Source of the DNA: Amyelois transitella
Taxonomy: Eukaryota > Arthropoda > Insecta > Lepidoptera > Pyralidae
Direction of reading: 5' to 3'
DNA length: 64,000 nucleotides
Assembly: GCF_032362555.1 (NCBI RefSeq)
Contig: NC_083532.1
Coordinates: forward strand, 2,307,001-2,371,000
The position numbers were made by a program, and so were the translations under genes. Positions 11,010 to 21,977 of this stretch are shown in pieces. The notes under the pieces are model-generated. The model was not told the origin of the DNA. It saw only the letters and a list, made by a program, of their open reading frames with translations, and ran no database searches. How positions within the stretch are numbered: position 1 is the first letter of the stretch; each line of letters begins with the position of its first letter.

Positions 11010-11843
11010 AGCTGTGCCCGCGACTTCGTCCGCGTGAAATAGTTATTTTGGGCATCATATTTATTTTTGCAAACATCCTCCTCGGCTTTATCAATTATAG
11101 CTGCTAATTGTTATGCGACTTGGCGACGACTTGGCCCACATCATTACCCGCGACGGAACGGAGACCGTATAGTGAGATGAGAGGCCTTTGCCCAGTAGTG
11201 GGATCTTACAGGCTGATACTTTACTTTAAGGCGGTCACGCGTATTAGAAAGAACGTTGGTTCGCCGTATTAAATGTTTCGCTGCAAATTGCTTATAACGA
11301 CTATATCTCAAAACCTATTCGTCTGATTTATATACTGTAAATGGTAATTTTAGTCTACATGAAAAGCCGAAAGTAATAAACATATTTATTTGGATAAGGA
11401 TTAATACTGAATTAAAGAAAATTGGTTTCCAAATAACTTATGTTTATAATGAAAAAATAATCTTAAAAAATGAACATAAAAGTGGTTATTGTAAGTAAAC
11501 CTTAAGAGATAGATATATGCTCTCGCGGACTTTTTTGTGGCAAAATATGAGTACTTCACATCTTTAGTACATTGTTTTACTATATCTTTGTTGGTTTGCG
11601 CAGCGTTCGCGTGGAAAGCTCGCAGATGGCCGACTCATTCAACTTTCACCTGCAGTGTTGACGTTTCCCGTAGGAAATCCGGGATAAAATGTAGCCTATA
11701 GCCTTCCTCGATAAATAGACTATCTAACAGTGAAAGAATTATTCAAATCGATTCAGTAGTTTTTGAGATTAGCGCGTTTAAACAAACAAACAAACAAACA
11801 AACAAACAAAACAAACTCTTCAGCTTTATAATATTAGTATAGA
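11008..11843 (-). mobile_element. Longer Helitron-like composite
   Basis: Both termini are present but the element is 836 bp, with about 630 bp of extra internal sequence. That insert includes a fragment typical of another lepidopteran LINE 3' end (GCCCAGTAGTGGGA near 11190) and a short (CAAA)n run near the 5' terminus. Confidence 0.6.
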
Positions 11844-12062
11844 TGACGCCCTTAAGGATGAATAATTAACCCCATTTTTTCCACAGTTTCCACTATTTCT
11901 TCGCTCCTAATAGCTCAAGCGTGATGTTATATAGCCTAAAGCCTTCCTCGATAAATGGTCTATTGAACACAAAAATAATTTTTCAATTCGAACCAGTAGT
12001 TCCTGTGATTAGCGTGTTCAAACAAACAAAAAAATTCTTCAGCTTTATAATATTAGTATAGA
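11844..12062 (-). mobile_element. Helitron-like element, 3' truncated
   Basis: A second copy joined directly to 11008-11843, lacking the CTAG hairpin end. Tandem joining is common for Helitrons. Confidence 0.7.
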
Positions 12063-12338
12063 TATACTACCTTAATTTTCAGACTCTAGAACTTAATGTA
12101 ACTACCCAAGAAATATACCTATAATAAATGTACAACTTCTAGTTAACAAGATGACTTTGAGTTGAATATAATTACCCAGTTAATTGGCTCTAGGTAATTA
12201 TAACTTGTGAATCGCACGTCGGAACAAAGAAATGATATTTTACATAGTCATTGTAAATATTGTGACATATATAAATAATAGTTTTTACCCGAAACTTCGC
12301 CCTCGTGAATTAAGCGCCAACAATGAAAAGTGACTTTA

Positions 12339-12497
12339 GCGCCACTTACAAAGGGCAACGAATTTAGCGCCACCTACAAAGGGCAACTAATTTAGCGCCA
12401 CCTACAAAGGGCAACGAATTTAGCGCCACTTACAAAGGGCAACGAATTTAGCGCCACTTACAAAGGGCTACGAATTTAGCGCCACTTACAAAAGGTT
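12339..12497. repeat. 28-bp minisatellite, about 5.6 units
   Basis: Unit GCGCCACYTACAAAGGGC followed by a 10-bp variable end (AACGAATTTA), repeated head to tail with few differences. The period is exactly 28, so it is not coding. Confidence 0.92.
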
Positions 12498-12620
12498 TTT
12501 CGCAAATCCCATGGGAACTCTAATTTTTGTCGGGATGAGAGGTACCCTATGTCCCTATCCAGATTCTTAATTATTTAATACGTGTCATTACAGAGATTAA
12601 TTCAGTAGATAAACCATGAA

Positions 12621-12734
12621 AATTATGAATGTGGATGAAGCGAAGGAAGTATGCAGAGATCGTGGCAAGTGGAAAGAGGTAGTCTCTGCCTACCCCTCCG
12701 GGAAAGAGGCGTGATTTTATGTATGTATGTATGT
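12621..12734 (+). mobile_element. LINE-B 3' fragment
   Basis: Well-preserved last 100 bp with a TATGTATGTATG tail. Confidence 0.8.
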
Positions 12735-12735
12735 T

Positions 12736-13029
12736 AAATTGTGCAATATCCTGCCGGTACAAGCAATGGTTAAAACGGCAATTCTTACAGAGCAATACGG
12801 CAATGAATTACATAAAATTAAGAAAGTCCACACATACCCAACCCGTGCAGCTAAAAGAGGAGGTAAGCTGCTCGTCCCCAAGGTCACAAACAAGTATGGC
12901 CGACGCACCAGGCGCTGGCTGGTACCTACATGGACTAACGAGCTGCCTACGGAATTAGTAGCAAAAGCGGCTTCCAAAAAACACATTAAAAACATACTCC
13001 GTAAGCACTATCTGTCTTTGTGTCCCTAA
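12736..13029 (+). pseudogene. Possible LINE reverse transcriptase C-terminal remnant
   Basis: An open frame ends at TAA (13027-13029) directly before a Helitron end. HTYPTRAAKRGG ... LVPKVTNKYGRRTRRW ... TWTNELPTEL resembles the Y-x-TR ... VP ... G-R ... WN-LP layout at the C-terminus of CR1/Jockey-type reverse transcriptases. It has no catalytic motif. It directly follows a LINE-B tail. The family assignment is tentative. Confidence 0.35.
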
Positions 13030-13110
13030 TCTATACTAATAGTATAAAAGCGAAAGTTGTGAGTATGTGTGTATGTTTGTTTCTCGATCGCGTCAGAACG
13101 ACTGAAGGGA
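13030..13110 (+). mobile_element. Helitron-like 5' fragment
   Basis: TCTATACTAATAGTATAAAAG follows the stop codon of the LINE remnant at once; the 3' extent is unclear. Confidence 0.5.
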
Positions 13111-13960
13111 TCGTATAAAGTTTGGAACGTAGATGGCTTATGGACTGGAATAATTTGATTAATCAATGATGTTATATCGTTAGCTGTATTTTTTATCTTG
13201 ACCTTGTCTGACTTATTTTGATTTTTCTTGACTTTGTCCACATATGTATATTGGGGATAGCCCATGTTCATTCTCAAGGCTTGGTCCATGTCTGAATTAT
13301 ATATCTGTAAAATAGTGTTAGTGGTTTCAGCGTGATAACGTCACAGACGGACAGTCGGAGGTGCTTCTGTATTTATAATATGACGATATTTATTGAGTTA
13401 GCAGTTTAGTGAAGGATAGATTTAGGTAAAATAAAAAGTAAGAAAAATTGAAGATGTATTTAGCTGGTAAATATTAAGAGCGATATTAACTTACAATTTA
13501 TTTAAGATACAGGTTAATTAGTGGTGAAGGGTAGAAATAGGCAAAATAAATAAAAAATGTTATAATTAAAATTTGCCGTTAAACTGTTCAGCAGTTTGGC
13601 AATGGAAAAATACTGTAATTAGATATAAGTTTTTCTGAATAAATAAATAAAATAAATAAATAAAATGTAAACCGTGAAGAGGTAACAAACAAATAAACTT
13701 ACTCTCGCACACCATGAGGATGGAAATAGCGGGATTAAACCGGTTTTAAATGGAATTAAAAAAACTAATTTCAACCTTCAAAAATATGAAATAAACTTTG
13801 TTTTAAAATAACATAAGTTGCTGGGAACATTCACGTTTCCGTTTATGAGACCCTCTAATGTACCTACTTGGGAATTCGTGTTAAGAATATTAATGTTTAT
13901 TTAGTTTTGTTTTTTTTTTACTTTGTAGCTTTTTATGAAAGATGAACAATGTTTGTATAT

Positions 13961-14231
13961 ATACATACATACATACAGACATATGGTCACGTCTATATCC
14001 CTTGTGCGGTATTCAGAGCCAACAGTCCTGAAAAGACTGGTAGGCCACGCTCAGCTATTTGGCTTAATGATAGAATTGAGATTCAAATAGTGACAGGTTG
14101 CTAGCCTATCGCCTAAAAAAAGAATTCCAAGTATGTAAGCCTATCCCTTAGTGGCCTTTTACGACATCCATGGGGAAGAGATGGAGTGATCCTATTCTTT
14201 TTTTCTACTGGTGCCGGGAACCACACGGTAC
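13961..14231 (-). mobile_element. SINE-A, full length
   Basis: Tail ATACATACATACATAC at the left; hairpin GTGCCGGGAACCACACGG at the right. Confidence 0.85.
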
Positions 14232-14252
14232 CATTTATACAATTTTCATTTA

Positions 14253-14437
14253 TCACTACATAGTATAAAACAAAGTCGCTATTTTCGTCTGTTTGTCTGT
14301 ATGTTCAAAATCTTTAAAATTACGCAACGGATTTTGATGCGGTTTTTTGTAACAGGTAGAGTGATTCAAGAGGAAGGTTTTTATGTATAATAACATTTAT
14401 AATTTTGCACCCGTGCGAAGCCGGGGCGGGTCGCTAG
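14253..14437 (+). mobile_element. Second Helitron-like family, complete
   Basis: 185 bp between A and T, starting TCACTACATAGTATAAAAC and ending CGAAGCCGGGGCGGGTCGCTAG. Confidence 0.6.
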
Positions 14438-14797
14438 TTTAAATATAAAGTATAAAGTTAGAAATTCAATAAATATGTATAGTTCACGTCAGCCCCGCCT
14501 TTAGACCCGCGAGGTCGTAAAGTGAAATATTGTACCGTACCTATATATATATGTGAATAAATGCTACCGCGCATTCTAGAAATGCCAAAATCTAAATAAA
14601 TTTTAAATTTAAATTTTATCTTAAATTTATATATAGTACGGTTCAGGAGTTCAGGATCATTCATCAATCAAGGCCAGGTGGAACAGCTATCTCGTGAGCC
14701 CGCAGTACTAAATAATTATACTATAAAAATCTACCTAAATGTCTATGAAAAATAGACTATTCAGATTTATGGACTAAAATTAAAGTTATAATAACAT

Positions 14798-14967
14798 ATA
14801 CTTGCGATTCTTCTTTTAGGCGATGGGCTAGCAACCTGTCACTATTTGAATCTCAATTCTATCATTAAGCCAAACAGCTGAACGTGGCCTATCAGTCTTT
14901 TCAAGACTGTTAGCACTGTCTACCCCGCAAGGGATATAGACGTGATTATATGTATGTATGTATAATA
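14798..14967 (+). mobile_element. SINE-A, 5' truncated
   Basis: Begins at the GATTCTTCTTTTAGGCGATG block and ends with an intact tail. Confidence 0.82.
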
Positions 14968-14969
14968 AC

Positions 14970-16260
14970 ATCAAAGTTTCCGGTTGGACAGTCAAATGTC
15001 CTTGTGGCGTTGTCACAATGTACCTAATTGTTTACTTGAATCATAGTTACATAGTTATTCTTCACCTGAGAATGATAAAAAAAATAACGACTTTAATAAC
15101 CTACCAATAACATTTTGATTAAATATTATCTCCCAATATCATACAAGTGTCGATAAAAAAAATATTGAGTTTTTTTTTATTGCAGCAATATTTACAAACA
15201 ACTTATCTTGTTTATCAATATAGTTCGTATAATTAACTAACCTTTTCTTGTTTCCAAAAAAGATACTGGCCACAAAAAATCACGTTTTGAACAGAGAACA
15301 GAAATATAGTGTGTGGATGTTGATCATTACCCGTCACTGTCCGTACTAACGCGGTATACAGTGTAACCATGGGTATTACTTATCTGTTCCATATTGATCA
15401 CAGTTTCATTTTACTATGCTATTTAAATTAATACAATTTGAATATGATCCCTATATATATATATTTTGTGCGCCCGCGTTATCTTTACTAAAGTAACATA
15501 TGTAGATAATGTTCTTCATTTAAATTATATATGAATTTTACGAATAATACTATTATTCGAAAAATCACCTTGTTTTAAGACATGATTTTGAATTTGCTGT
15601 TGAATTGTGGTGCAATAAAGATTTATTGTATTGTATTATTCCCCTAATACAATATAAATTTACTCAATAAGCAGTAATAATACAATTTAATTTTGAAAAA
15701 CTATTAAGTCCTTAATAAATAAAAACGTTCCAGTGTACTTTGTTTTCCGTTTCTTCTTCACTTAATTTTTTTATAATGTTGTAAAAGCTTTTATTTGTAT
15801 GACATTTTGTGGTGAAAATGGATCATGCCGAATATGGAACAAGTTTAATAACAAGCGTGTTCCGTTATCGAGGTCGCTGAACCAATAACAAACCAGTATT
15901 CAACGATGACATCGAAACGCGGGTAATTTGAAATTTCGAATTTGGTATGGAATGTAAGCTATGACGTTTATGCACGAGCAGGGATTCTAAGTTCGGATTT
16001 TGTCGATATAAATCCCAATTAATAAATGTGAAAGTAAGTTTGTATGTTACCTCTTCACGCGTTATCTACTGAACCGAATTTCTTGAAAATAAAATATCAT
16101 ACCGCTTCCCGTGGGATTTTGGAAAACCTGTATTCTATTGTGGTGGTTCTAAATTAGTGCGAACAAAGCTGCAGGTCAAACAAATGAAATTAAGGCATGT
16201 TCTTGTATGTACCTTTATATATTTGCATTTTATTTAATTTGGGCGCCTACTAATCAGAAT
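14970..16260. other. Intergenic, no gene seen
   Basis: AT-rich. 15600-15660 has repeated ATTGTATTGTATT-like runs, and 16010-16190 resembles a decayed Helitron-type element (AAATGTGAAAGTAAGTTTGTATG). Nothing else is supportable. Confidence 0.4.
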
Positions 16261-16267
16261 GTTGGTG

Positions 16268-16433
16268 GTCAAACGGTTAAAGTACACAAATAACTGACTG
16301 GAAGACTTGAAGATTGACTGGAAGAGATTGCATTAACGATAAGTCCGCCTTTGTACCATCTCTGTCTGTTTTGTGCTGTTTTGTATGTTTTACTCTTATG
16401 GTGCAATAAAGAGTTTTATCTATCTATCTATAA
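16268..16433 (+). mobile_element. 3' end of another LINE family (GACTGGAAGAGAT...AATAAAG tail)
   Basis: GACTGGAAGAGATTGC, TAAGTCCGCCTTTGTACC and GTGCAATAAAGAGTTTTATC, then (TCTA)n. Related ends occur at 28495, 32820 and 47880. Likely a CR1/Jockey-type LINE 3' UTR. Confidence 0.55.
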
Positions 16434-16451
16434 AAAATATTCTTATGTTTT

Positions 16452-16709
16452 TTGCCGGGAACCACGCGGCACCAATAAAAAAGAAACAGTACCTCTCCTT
16501 CTCTTTCCCATGGATGTCGTAACGGCGACTAAGGGATATGCTTATAAACTTGGGATTCCTCTTTTAAGCGATGGGCTAGCAATCTGTCACTATTTAAATC
16601 TCAATATCAATTCTATCACTAAGCCAAACAGCTGAACGTAGCATTTCAGTCTTTTGATGACTGTTGGCTCTGTTTACTCCACCGGGTATAAAAGACGCGA
16701 TTTTATGTT
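16452..16709 (+). mobile_element. SINE-A with inverted 5' hairpin
   Basis: The first 20 bp (GCCGGGAACCACGCGGCAC) are the reverse complement of the normal start, while everything after ACCAATA keeps the normal orientation. Confidence 0.75.
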
Positions 16710-16898
16710 ATCATGGAACCCTAAAATTATGCGGAAAACCGCATAATATGCTGTATATATTCATAGTTAGTGACTAACTGACTCATTATGCTGATCAAAG
16801 TTCGCACTCAATGAATTTTTATCTCGCTCTGTTAACTGACCTTCGTACAACATGACTTGCATTTTTTTACCCGACTTTGCATGAAGTAGAAGTAAGGT

Positions 16899-18033
16899 AA
16901 TGACAGAGTTGAGAGGAATGAATTGTGGTCAGCACTCTCTATGCATGGGGTGAGCAGTCTCTTGATACGAGCACTGAAATCGTTATATGAGGATTCGAGT
17001 GCTTGTGTCAGGATAAACGGAGCGCACACTGAGTGGTTTAAGATTGAGAAAGGTGTTAGGCAGGGATGTGTTGCGTCACCGTGGCTGTTCAACCTATTTA
17101 TGGATAGTTGTTTGACAGATTTGAAAGAGTCTGAAAGTGGATTAAGGATGAATGAATTACTCGTCAAATGTCTGCTCTATGCCGACGATCAGGTTATACT
17201 GGCGTCATCAGCGGAGGAGTTACAGGAGATGGTAAACTGTATGCATGAAGCTTTAAAAGAGAAAGGAATGAAAGTGAACGTAAGTAAAACTAAAACACTG
17301 GTTTTTGAAATGGAGAAAGAAATGACAGCATGTAATATTTTGATTGGAGGAGAAAAAGTTGAGCAAGTGAAAGAGTTTGTATATCTAGGATCAAAGTTTA
17401 CATCAGATGGCAAGTGTGATAGTGATATTGAAAGGAGAGTGAACGCGGGGAACATGGTGAATGGAGCTTTGCATGCCTTTATGAGCAGTCAGAAACTATC
17501 CAAAAAGGCTCGACTGGCTGTGCACAGGGGCGTGTTGGTCCCGACATTAATGTATGGGAGTGAAAGTTGGGTATGGCAAAAGAAGCACGAAAGCAGAATA
17601 AATGCAGTGGAAATGAGAGCGTTAAGGAGTATGTTGGGTGTGAAATTGAGTGACCGGATAAGGAACAGCGTGATAAGGGAATGTTGTGATGTGAAAGAAG
17701 ATGTAGTTACAGGAATAGAAAAGGGTATGTTGAGATGGTTCGGTCATGTGGAGAGGATGAATGAAAACAGGTTGACTAAGCAGATATACAAGGAGAGTGT
17801 GGAGGGAAAGGTCGGGGTGGGAAGACCTAGACGAACATATCTTGATCAAATTAAGGACGTCCTGGTGAAGGGTCAGGTCAAAAGTGCCCGAAACCGCCGA
17901 GCTTGCATGAAGAGAGTTATGAATGTGGATGAAGCAAAGGAAGTATGCAGGGATCGTGGCAAGTGGAAAGAGGTAGTCTCTGCCTACCCCTCCGGGAAAG
18001 AGGCGTGAGTTTATGTATGTATGTATGTATGTA
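16899..18033 (+). mobile_element. LINE-B: 5'-truncated non-LTR retrotransposon with (TATG)n tail
   Basis: This is the longest copy of a LINE whose 3' end recurs about 16 times in the window. It is cut at the 5' side inside the reverse transcriptase, as expected from incomplete target-primed reverse transcription. The stop codon (18006-18008) lies only a few bases before the tail (TTTATGTATGTATG...), so there is almost no 3' UTR. It looks RTE-like, but the clade is not certain from this fragment. A 31-bp minisatellite starts directly after the tail. Confidence 0.88.
16923..18008 (+). pseudogene. LINE-B reverse transcriptase, C-terminal two-thirds
   Basis: 361 codons are open from 16923 (a TTG, not a true start) to TGA; homology begins near 16899. 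Visible motifs are KGVRQGCVASPWLFNLF, the catalytic LLYADDQVIL (Tyr about residue 86), VNVSKTKTLVF, FVYLGSKFTSDG and MLRWFGHVERM, then GRPRRTYLDQIKD. The last segment, VDEAKEVCRDRGKWKEVVSA, is the one encoded by the many short LINE-B fragments. No frameshift is seen, but the endonuclease and fingers regions are missing, so this copy cannot move itself. Confidence 0.85.
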
Positions 18034-18219
18034 GAAGTAAGGCTCGATGTGACATGAGCCTTCTGAAGTAAGGCTCGATGTGACATGAGCCTTCTGAAGT
18101 AAGGCTCGATGTGAAATGAGCCTTCTGAAGTAAGGCTCGATGTGAAATGAACCTTCTGAAGTAAGGCTAGATGTGAAATGAGTCTTCTGAAGTAAGGCTC
18201 GATGTGAAATGAGCCTTCT
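18034..18219. repeat. 31-bp minisatellite of hairpin units, 6 copies
   Basis: Each unit contains AAGGCTC and its inverse GAGCCTT around a 10-nt loop (GATGTGAAAT), so every unit can fold back. It starts at the base after the LINE-B tail. Reading it in frame gives meaningless repeated peptides. Confidence 0.92.
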
Positions 18220-18400
18220 TCCTCTTGTCTTTAGTCCCGGTCTCATCCTCACTCTGAAGAGGAGCCCGGGGCGCTATTGACAATGTTCCTGGATTGGGTG
18301 ACTCAGGTTTTTGCAAAAAGCGTCTTCCACCTGACCCCCGCAGACTTTACCTTAACTGCCCGTAAAAGTCCACGGCTGGACTAAAGCTTACCCAGAAATG
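18220..18400 (-). mobile_element. Decayed tRNA-type SINE body
   Basis: Contains AGAGGAGCCCGGGGC and TCACCCAATCC, shared with 56580-56640. Confidence 0.4.
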
Positions 18401-18499
18401 GGGGGAATTCACCCATAGTCACCGCACTATGGGTAGGCAGTACTGGCATGGCAGGCAGTCTTATCAGCGTAGGTAGCGCTACTGCCTACCTCCAGTTTA

Positions 18500-18575
18500 A
18501 TCCCTCAATGGCCTCTTACGATACCCACGGGAAGATATGGGGTGGTGTTATTCTACTATGCCGGCACCACACGGC
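18500..18575 (-). mobile_element. SINE-A 5' fragment
   Basis: Only the first 75 bp, decayed (CCGGCACCACACGGCC on the plus strand). Confidence 0.5.
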
Positions 18576-18727
18576 CACAAACTTTGCAGGGGACTTACTA
18601 ATGTTGGATCACGGTTGTGGTAACTTGATCACTGAATGTGCAGCATGAATGTGCAGGTTTCCTCATGATGTTTCCCCAGTAAAAGCATCGGAATCTAGAT
18701 TGTTTATAATTTAGTATAAATAAATAA

Positions 18728-18848
18728 TTGGCCCTCTCTACCCCGTAAGGGATAAAGACGTATCACATTCTGTCTTAGATCCCGGTTGCGTTAAGATCCA
18801 CCATTTAGTTTGATCCAGAAATGGGTAAGATTTTTACACGAAGTAATT
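18728..18848. repeat. Composite repeat, copy 1
   Basis: A SINE-A 3' end fused to a piece of the tRNA-type SINE in reverse, continuing GATCCCGGTTGCGTTAAGAT; the same join recurs at 20661-20781. Confidence 0.65.
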
Positions 18849-19010
18849 ATAATATATATGTAGGTCAATTTACACGCCGAGTTTCTTTGTTGGAATTACA
18901 ATATTTCAAGAAGGCAAAAGTATAAAAAGATTAATTTGCCTTTTAAATTTGTTAGGCGTTTAATTCGTTGCTTTTTGTACGTAGTGCTCATCTCGTAATT
19001 TTTTGTTAAT

Positions 19011-19264
19011 ACATATATATAATCACGTCTACAACCCTTGCGGGGTAGACAGAGCCAACAGTCTTGAAAATACTGATAGGCCTCGTTCGGCTGTTTGGCT
19101 TAAGGATAGAATTGAGATTCAAATTGTGACAGGTTGCAAGCCGATCGCCTAAAAAAAGGATCCCAAGTTTATAAGCCTCTCCCTTAGTCGCCTTTTACTA
19201 AATCCATAGGAAAGAGATGGAATGGTCCTATCTTTTTTTCTATTGGTGCCAGAAACCACACGGC
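19011..19264 (-). mobile_element. SINE-A, near full length
   Basis: Tail reduced to TACATATATATAATCACG; the hairpin reads GTGCCAGAAACCACACGGCA. Confidence 0.8.
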
Positions 19265-19693
19265 AGTTTTTGTAGATTACATTAAATTCATCGCTTTTTA
19301 TAGACGGCACTAAATTCACGCGAGCTAAGCTGCGGTTAAAATCTAGTATGTAGTTACATATTTGACAAAATGAACTTCTACAACATACAGTCACAGCGTA
19401 AACAAAACATGAATTCAATGTAAGTACTTACTTTAGAATAAGGAAAAAGTAATATTAAGTAATGACGTGGCAACAGGTTAAAAAAAACATGTCAAAAATG
19501 TATTGGAATCCTCGTTAATGAAGTTTGTAGGTATGTATGTACAGTGCATAACAAAACTAACTTTACATTTTATTAATGAAAAAAAAATTATGTTTATCCG
19601 ACTGTCTAGAAAAGGAGTGTGACGATTTTGTATTAATTTATAATAAGTAGAAGCAGAGGGCGTAGTGAGTAAGTTTATTTCTTGCAGATAAAA

Positions 19694-19963
19694 TCTATAC
19701 TAATATTATAAAGCTGAAGAGTTTGTTTGTTTGTTTGAACGCGCTAATCTCAGGAACTACTGGTTCGAATTGAAATTTCTTTTTGGGTTGAATAGACCAT
19801 TTATCGAGGAAGGCTTTAGGCTATATAACATCACGCTGCAACTATAAGGGAGCGAAGAAATAATGAAAAATGTGAAAAAAACGGGGAAAATTATTCATCC
19901 GTGAGGGCTTCAATGATGCCCAAAATAACTATTTCACGCGGATGAAGTCGCGGGCACAGCTAG
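19694..19963 (+). mobile_element. Complete non-autonomous Helitron-like element
   Basis: 270 bp starting TCTATACTAATATTATAAAG and ending in an imperfect hairpin (GGATGAAGTCGCGGGC), then CTAG. It lies exactly between A (19693) and T (19964), with no target duplication. These are Helitron hallmarks. It resembles the short Helitron-like elements (such as Lep1) known across Lepidoptera. It encodes no protein. Confidence 0.82.
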
Positions 19964-20381
19964 TGTATTAATCAAGAAAAATAAAGAATTAAACTTAAAA
20001 TAAAGAGAAAATCAGTACAAGTACTGTTGGCTCTGTCTTCCCCGTAAAAGATGAAAACGTGATATGAAATGTATATGACTTTTGATTGTATCTTTGAACG
20101 TGTCATATCAATAAATATGTACGTCTCAATGACAGTCCGCTGTACACAAACGTATATTATCTTAAAATCACATACTAACATTGTCATATATCTATTGTTT
20201 TTGAAAGGTGGTGGTCTTGATATATATATATATTAATTTATATTAAAGTGATATATTTGTGATACAAAAGTGATATTTGTTTGGGTGTTCAAAGGAAGCG
20301 TGCCCCCTTAAAAATGTATGTATAAACTAAATTTTAAATAGGAGTTTTATTACCGAGGGAATTTTCTCACCATCATCATAA

Positions 20382-20700
20382 TGTGCCGTGTGGTTCCCTG
20401 GACTTAAGAATAGAACCACTACATCCCTTTCCCATGGTGGTCGTAAAAGGCGTTTAATGGAATAGGCGTACACGGATTAAGTACGAAATGGTCTACATAA
20501 CATAGTGCGTGCCAGCTGCTTCTCTTCCCGTGAAACATTGTAAAAGTTGATCAAGGGAAAAGCTTAGAAACGTGGATTCTTCGTTTAGGCGTTGGGCTAT
20601 CTGAATTTCAATTCCGTTATTAAACCACTCAAGTGAAAGTTATCTTCTGGCCGAGATTATTGGCCCTGTCTACTCCGTAAGGGATAAAGACGTATCATCA
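20382..20700 (+). mobile_element. SINE-A, decayed, with insert
   Basis: The 5' part (20382-20475) and the rest (20530-20700) are separated by unrelated sequence; it ends in a composite repeat (see 20661-20781). Confidence 0.55.
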
Positions 20701-20781
20701 TTCTGTCCTAGATCCCGGTTGCGTTAAGATCCACCATTTAGTTTCACCCAGAAGTGGGTAAGATTTTTACACGAAGTTACT
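20661..20781. repeat. Composite repeat, copy 2
   Basis: Same fusion and order as 18728-18848, with few differences. Confidence 0.65.
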
Positions 20782-21014
20782 CCTCTCTGACCTCCGTGAC
20801 CCAGGTGACGTGAGATCTTGACAATGTTTCATGGTAAATGCCCCACATGGGACATATCCCACACATTGAGCAAGCCCCAAAAGTAAGTTCGAGACTTGTG
20901 TTATGGAATTATGGGTATACTAAGTCAAAGATATCAAATACATTTTGTATCTAATTTTTTAAGTAGATTAACATTTAAGAACCAAGTCAAACGATCTAAC
21001 CCTAGACTTTTAAG

Positions 21015-21273
21015 ATGCCGTGTGGTTCCCGGCACCAATACAAAAGAGAATAGGACCACTCCATCTCTTTCCCACAGATGGCGTAAAAGGCGACTTAGGG
21101 ATAGGCTTATAAACTTGGGATTCTTTTTTAGGCGATGCGTTAGCAACCTGTCTCTATTTGAATCTCAATTCTATCATTAAACCAAATAGCTGAACGTGGC
21201 CATTCAGTCTTTTCAAGACTGTTGGCTCTGCCTACCCCGCAGGGGATATAGACGTGACCATATGTATGTATGT
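21015..21273 (+). mobile_element. SINE-A, full length
   Basis: Intact hairpin and TATGTATGTATG tail. Confidence 0.85.
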
Positions 21274-21299
21274 ACTTTTAAGATATAAACACTACGCCA

Positions 21300-21480
21300 C
21301 TCATTGAAGAAAATGCTACAGAGCAGTTTACTACCGCATCTTCTGCACTGACGCTTTGTAAGCGGCAGTAAACTTAGTTTTAAGTAATTTATTTGACGTC
21401 AACCAATGTTGTAAAAACCAAAAGATATGACAATTAATAAGTGATGTTTGAAATGTCCCATAATAATGAAAAAATAATTG
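21300..21480 (-). repeat. Unclassified dispersed repeat, second copy
   Basis: Inverted relative to 9010-9185; contains TTCTGCACTGACGC and AAGCGGCAGTAAACTTAG. Confidence 0.7.
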
Positions 21481-21977
21481 AATTTGAAACTGCGCACAAT
21501 ATAATTAGACATGCATAATCAAAATTTCTATGCAACGCCACAAAGTTATTCGCATAGTTACTAAGTAATGTATGTCTGTCACTCAGTCAATGTTAACGCG
21601 ACATCTGTATTGTCGAATGAAAAACATACTTATGTATGTATGTATGTATGTTGATTTGAACTAAAATTAAAATTATTTTAATTAAAATACGAATATATCA
21701 CGGTCAAATTTAGGAAGTTCTAGTAATAGGTCAGGTCAAGAGTACCCTAAATGTACCAGCATATTCAAATTCAATTTTTTATTTGCGGTAATATAAGTAA
21801 AGTATATAAGGTTTCAAACAGATTTTCATATTCTCCATCATCGTCGTGACTCCCCCGCAGAAAATGATTCCTTTCTGATGATTTCCCTTTTATAGTGCTA
21901 AATTCACAGATTAAACATTTAACATAGACGAACGTACCTTGTACAAATAAAGGACGTCCTGGAAAAAGTTCTGGTCA

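Noticed and set aside
12339..12497. Regular repeats that could suggest a CRISPR array
   Set aside because: Units are directly tandem without variable spacers, and the DNA is eukaryotic; the same applies to 18034-18219 and 33041-33110.
17622..18252. Minus-strand ORFs opposite LINE-B and the 31-bp minisatellite
   Set aside because: Shadows of the reverse transcriptase frame and of the tandem repeat.
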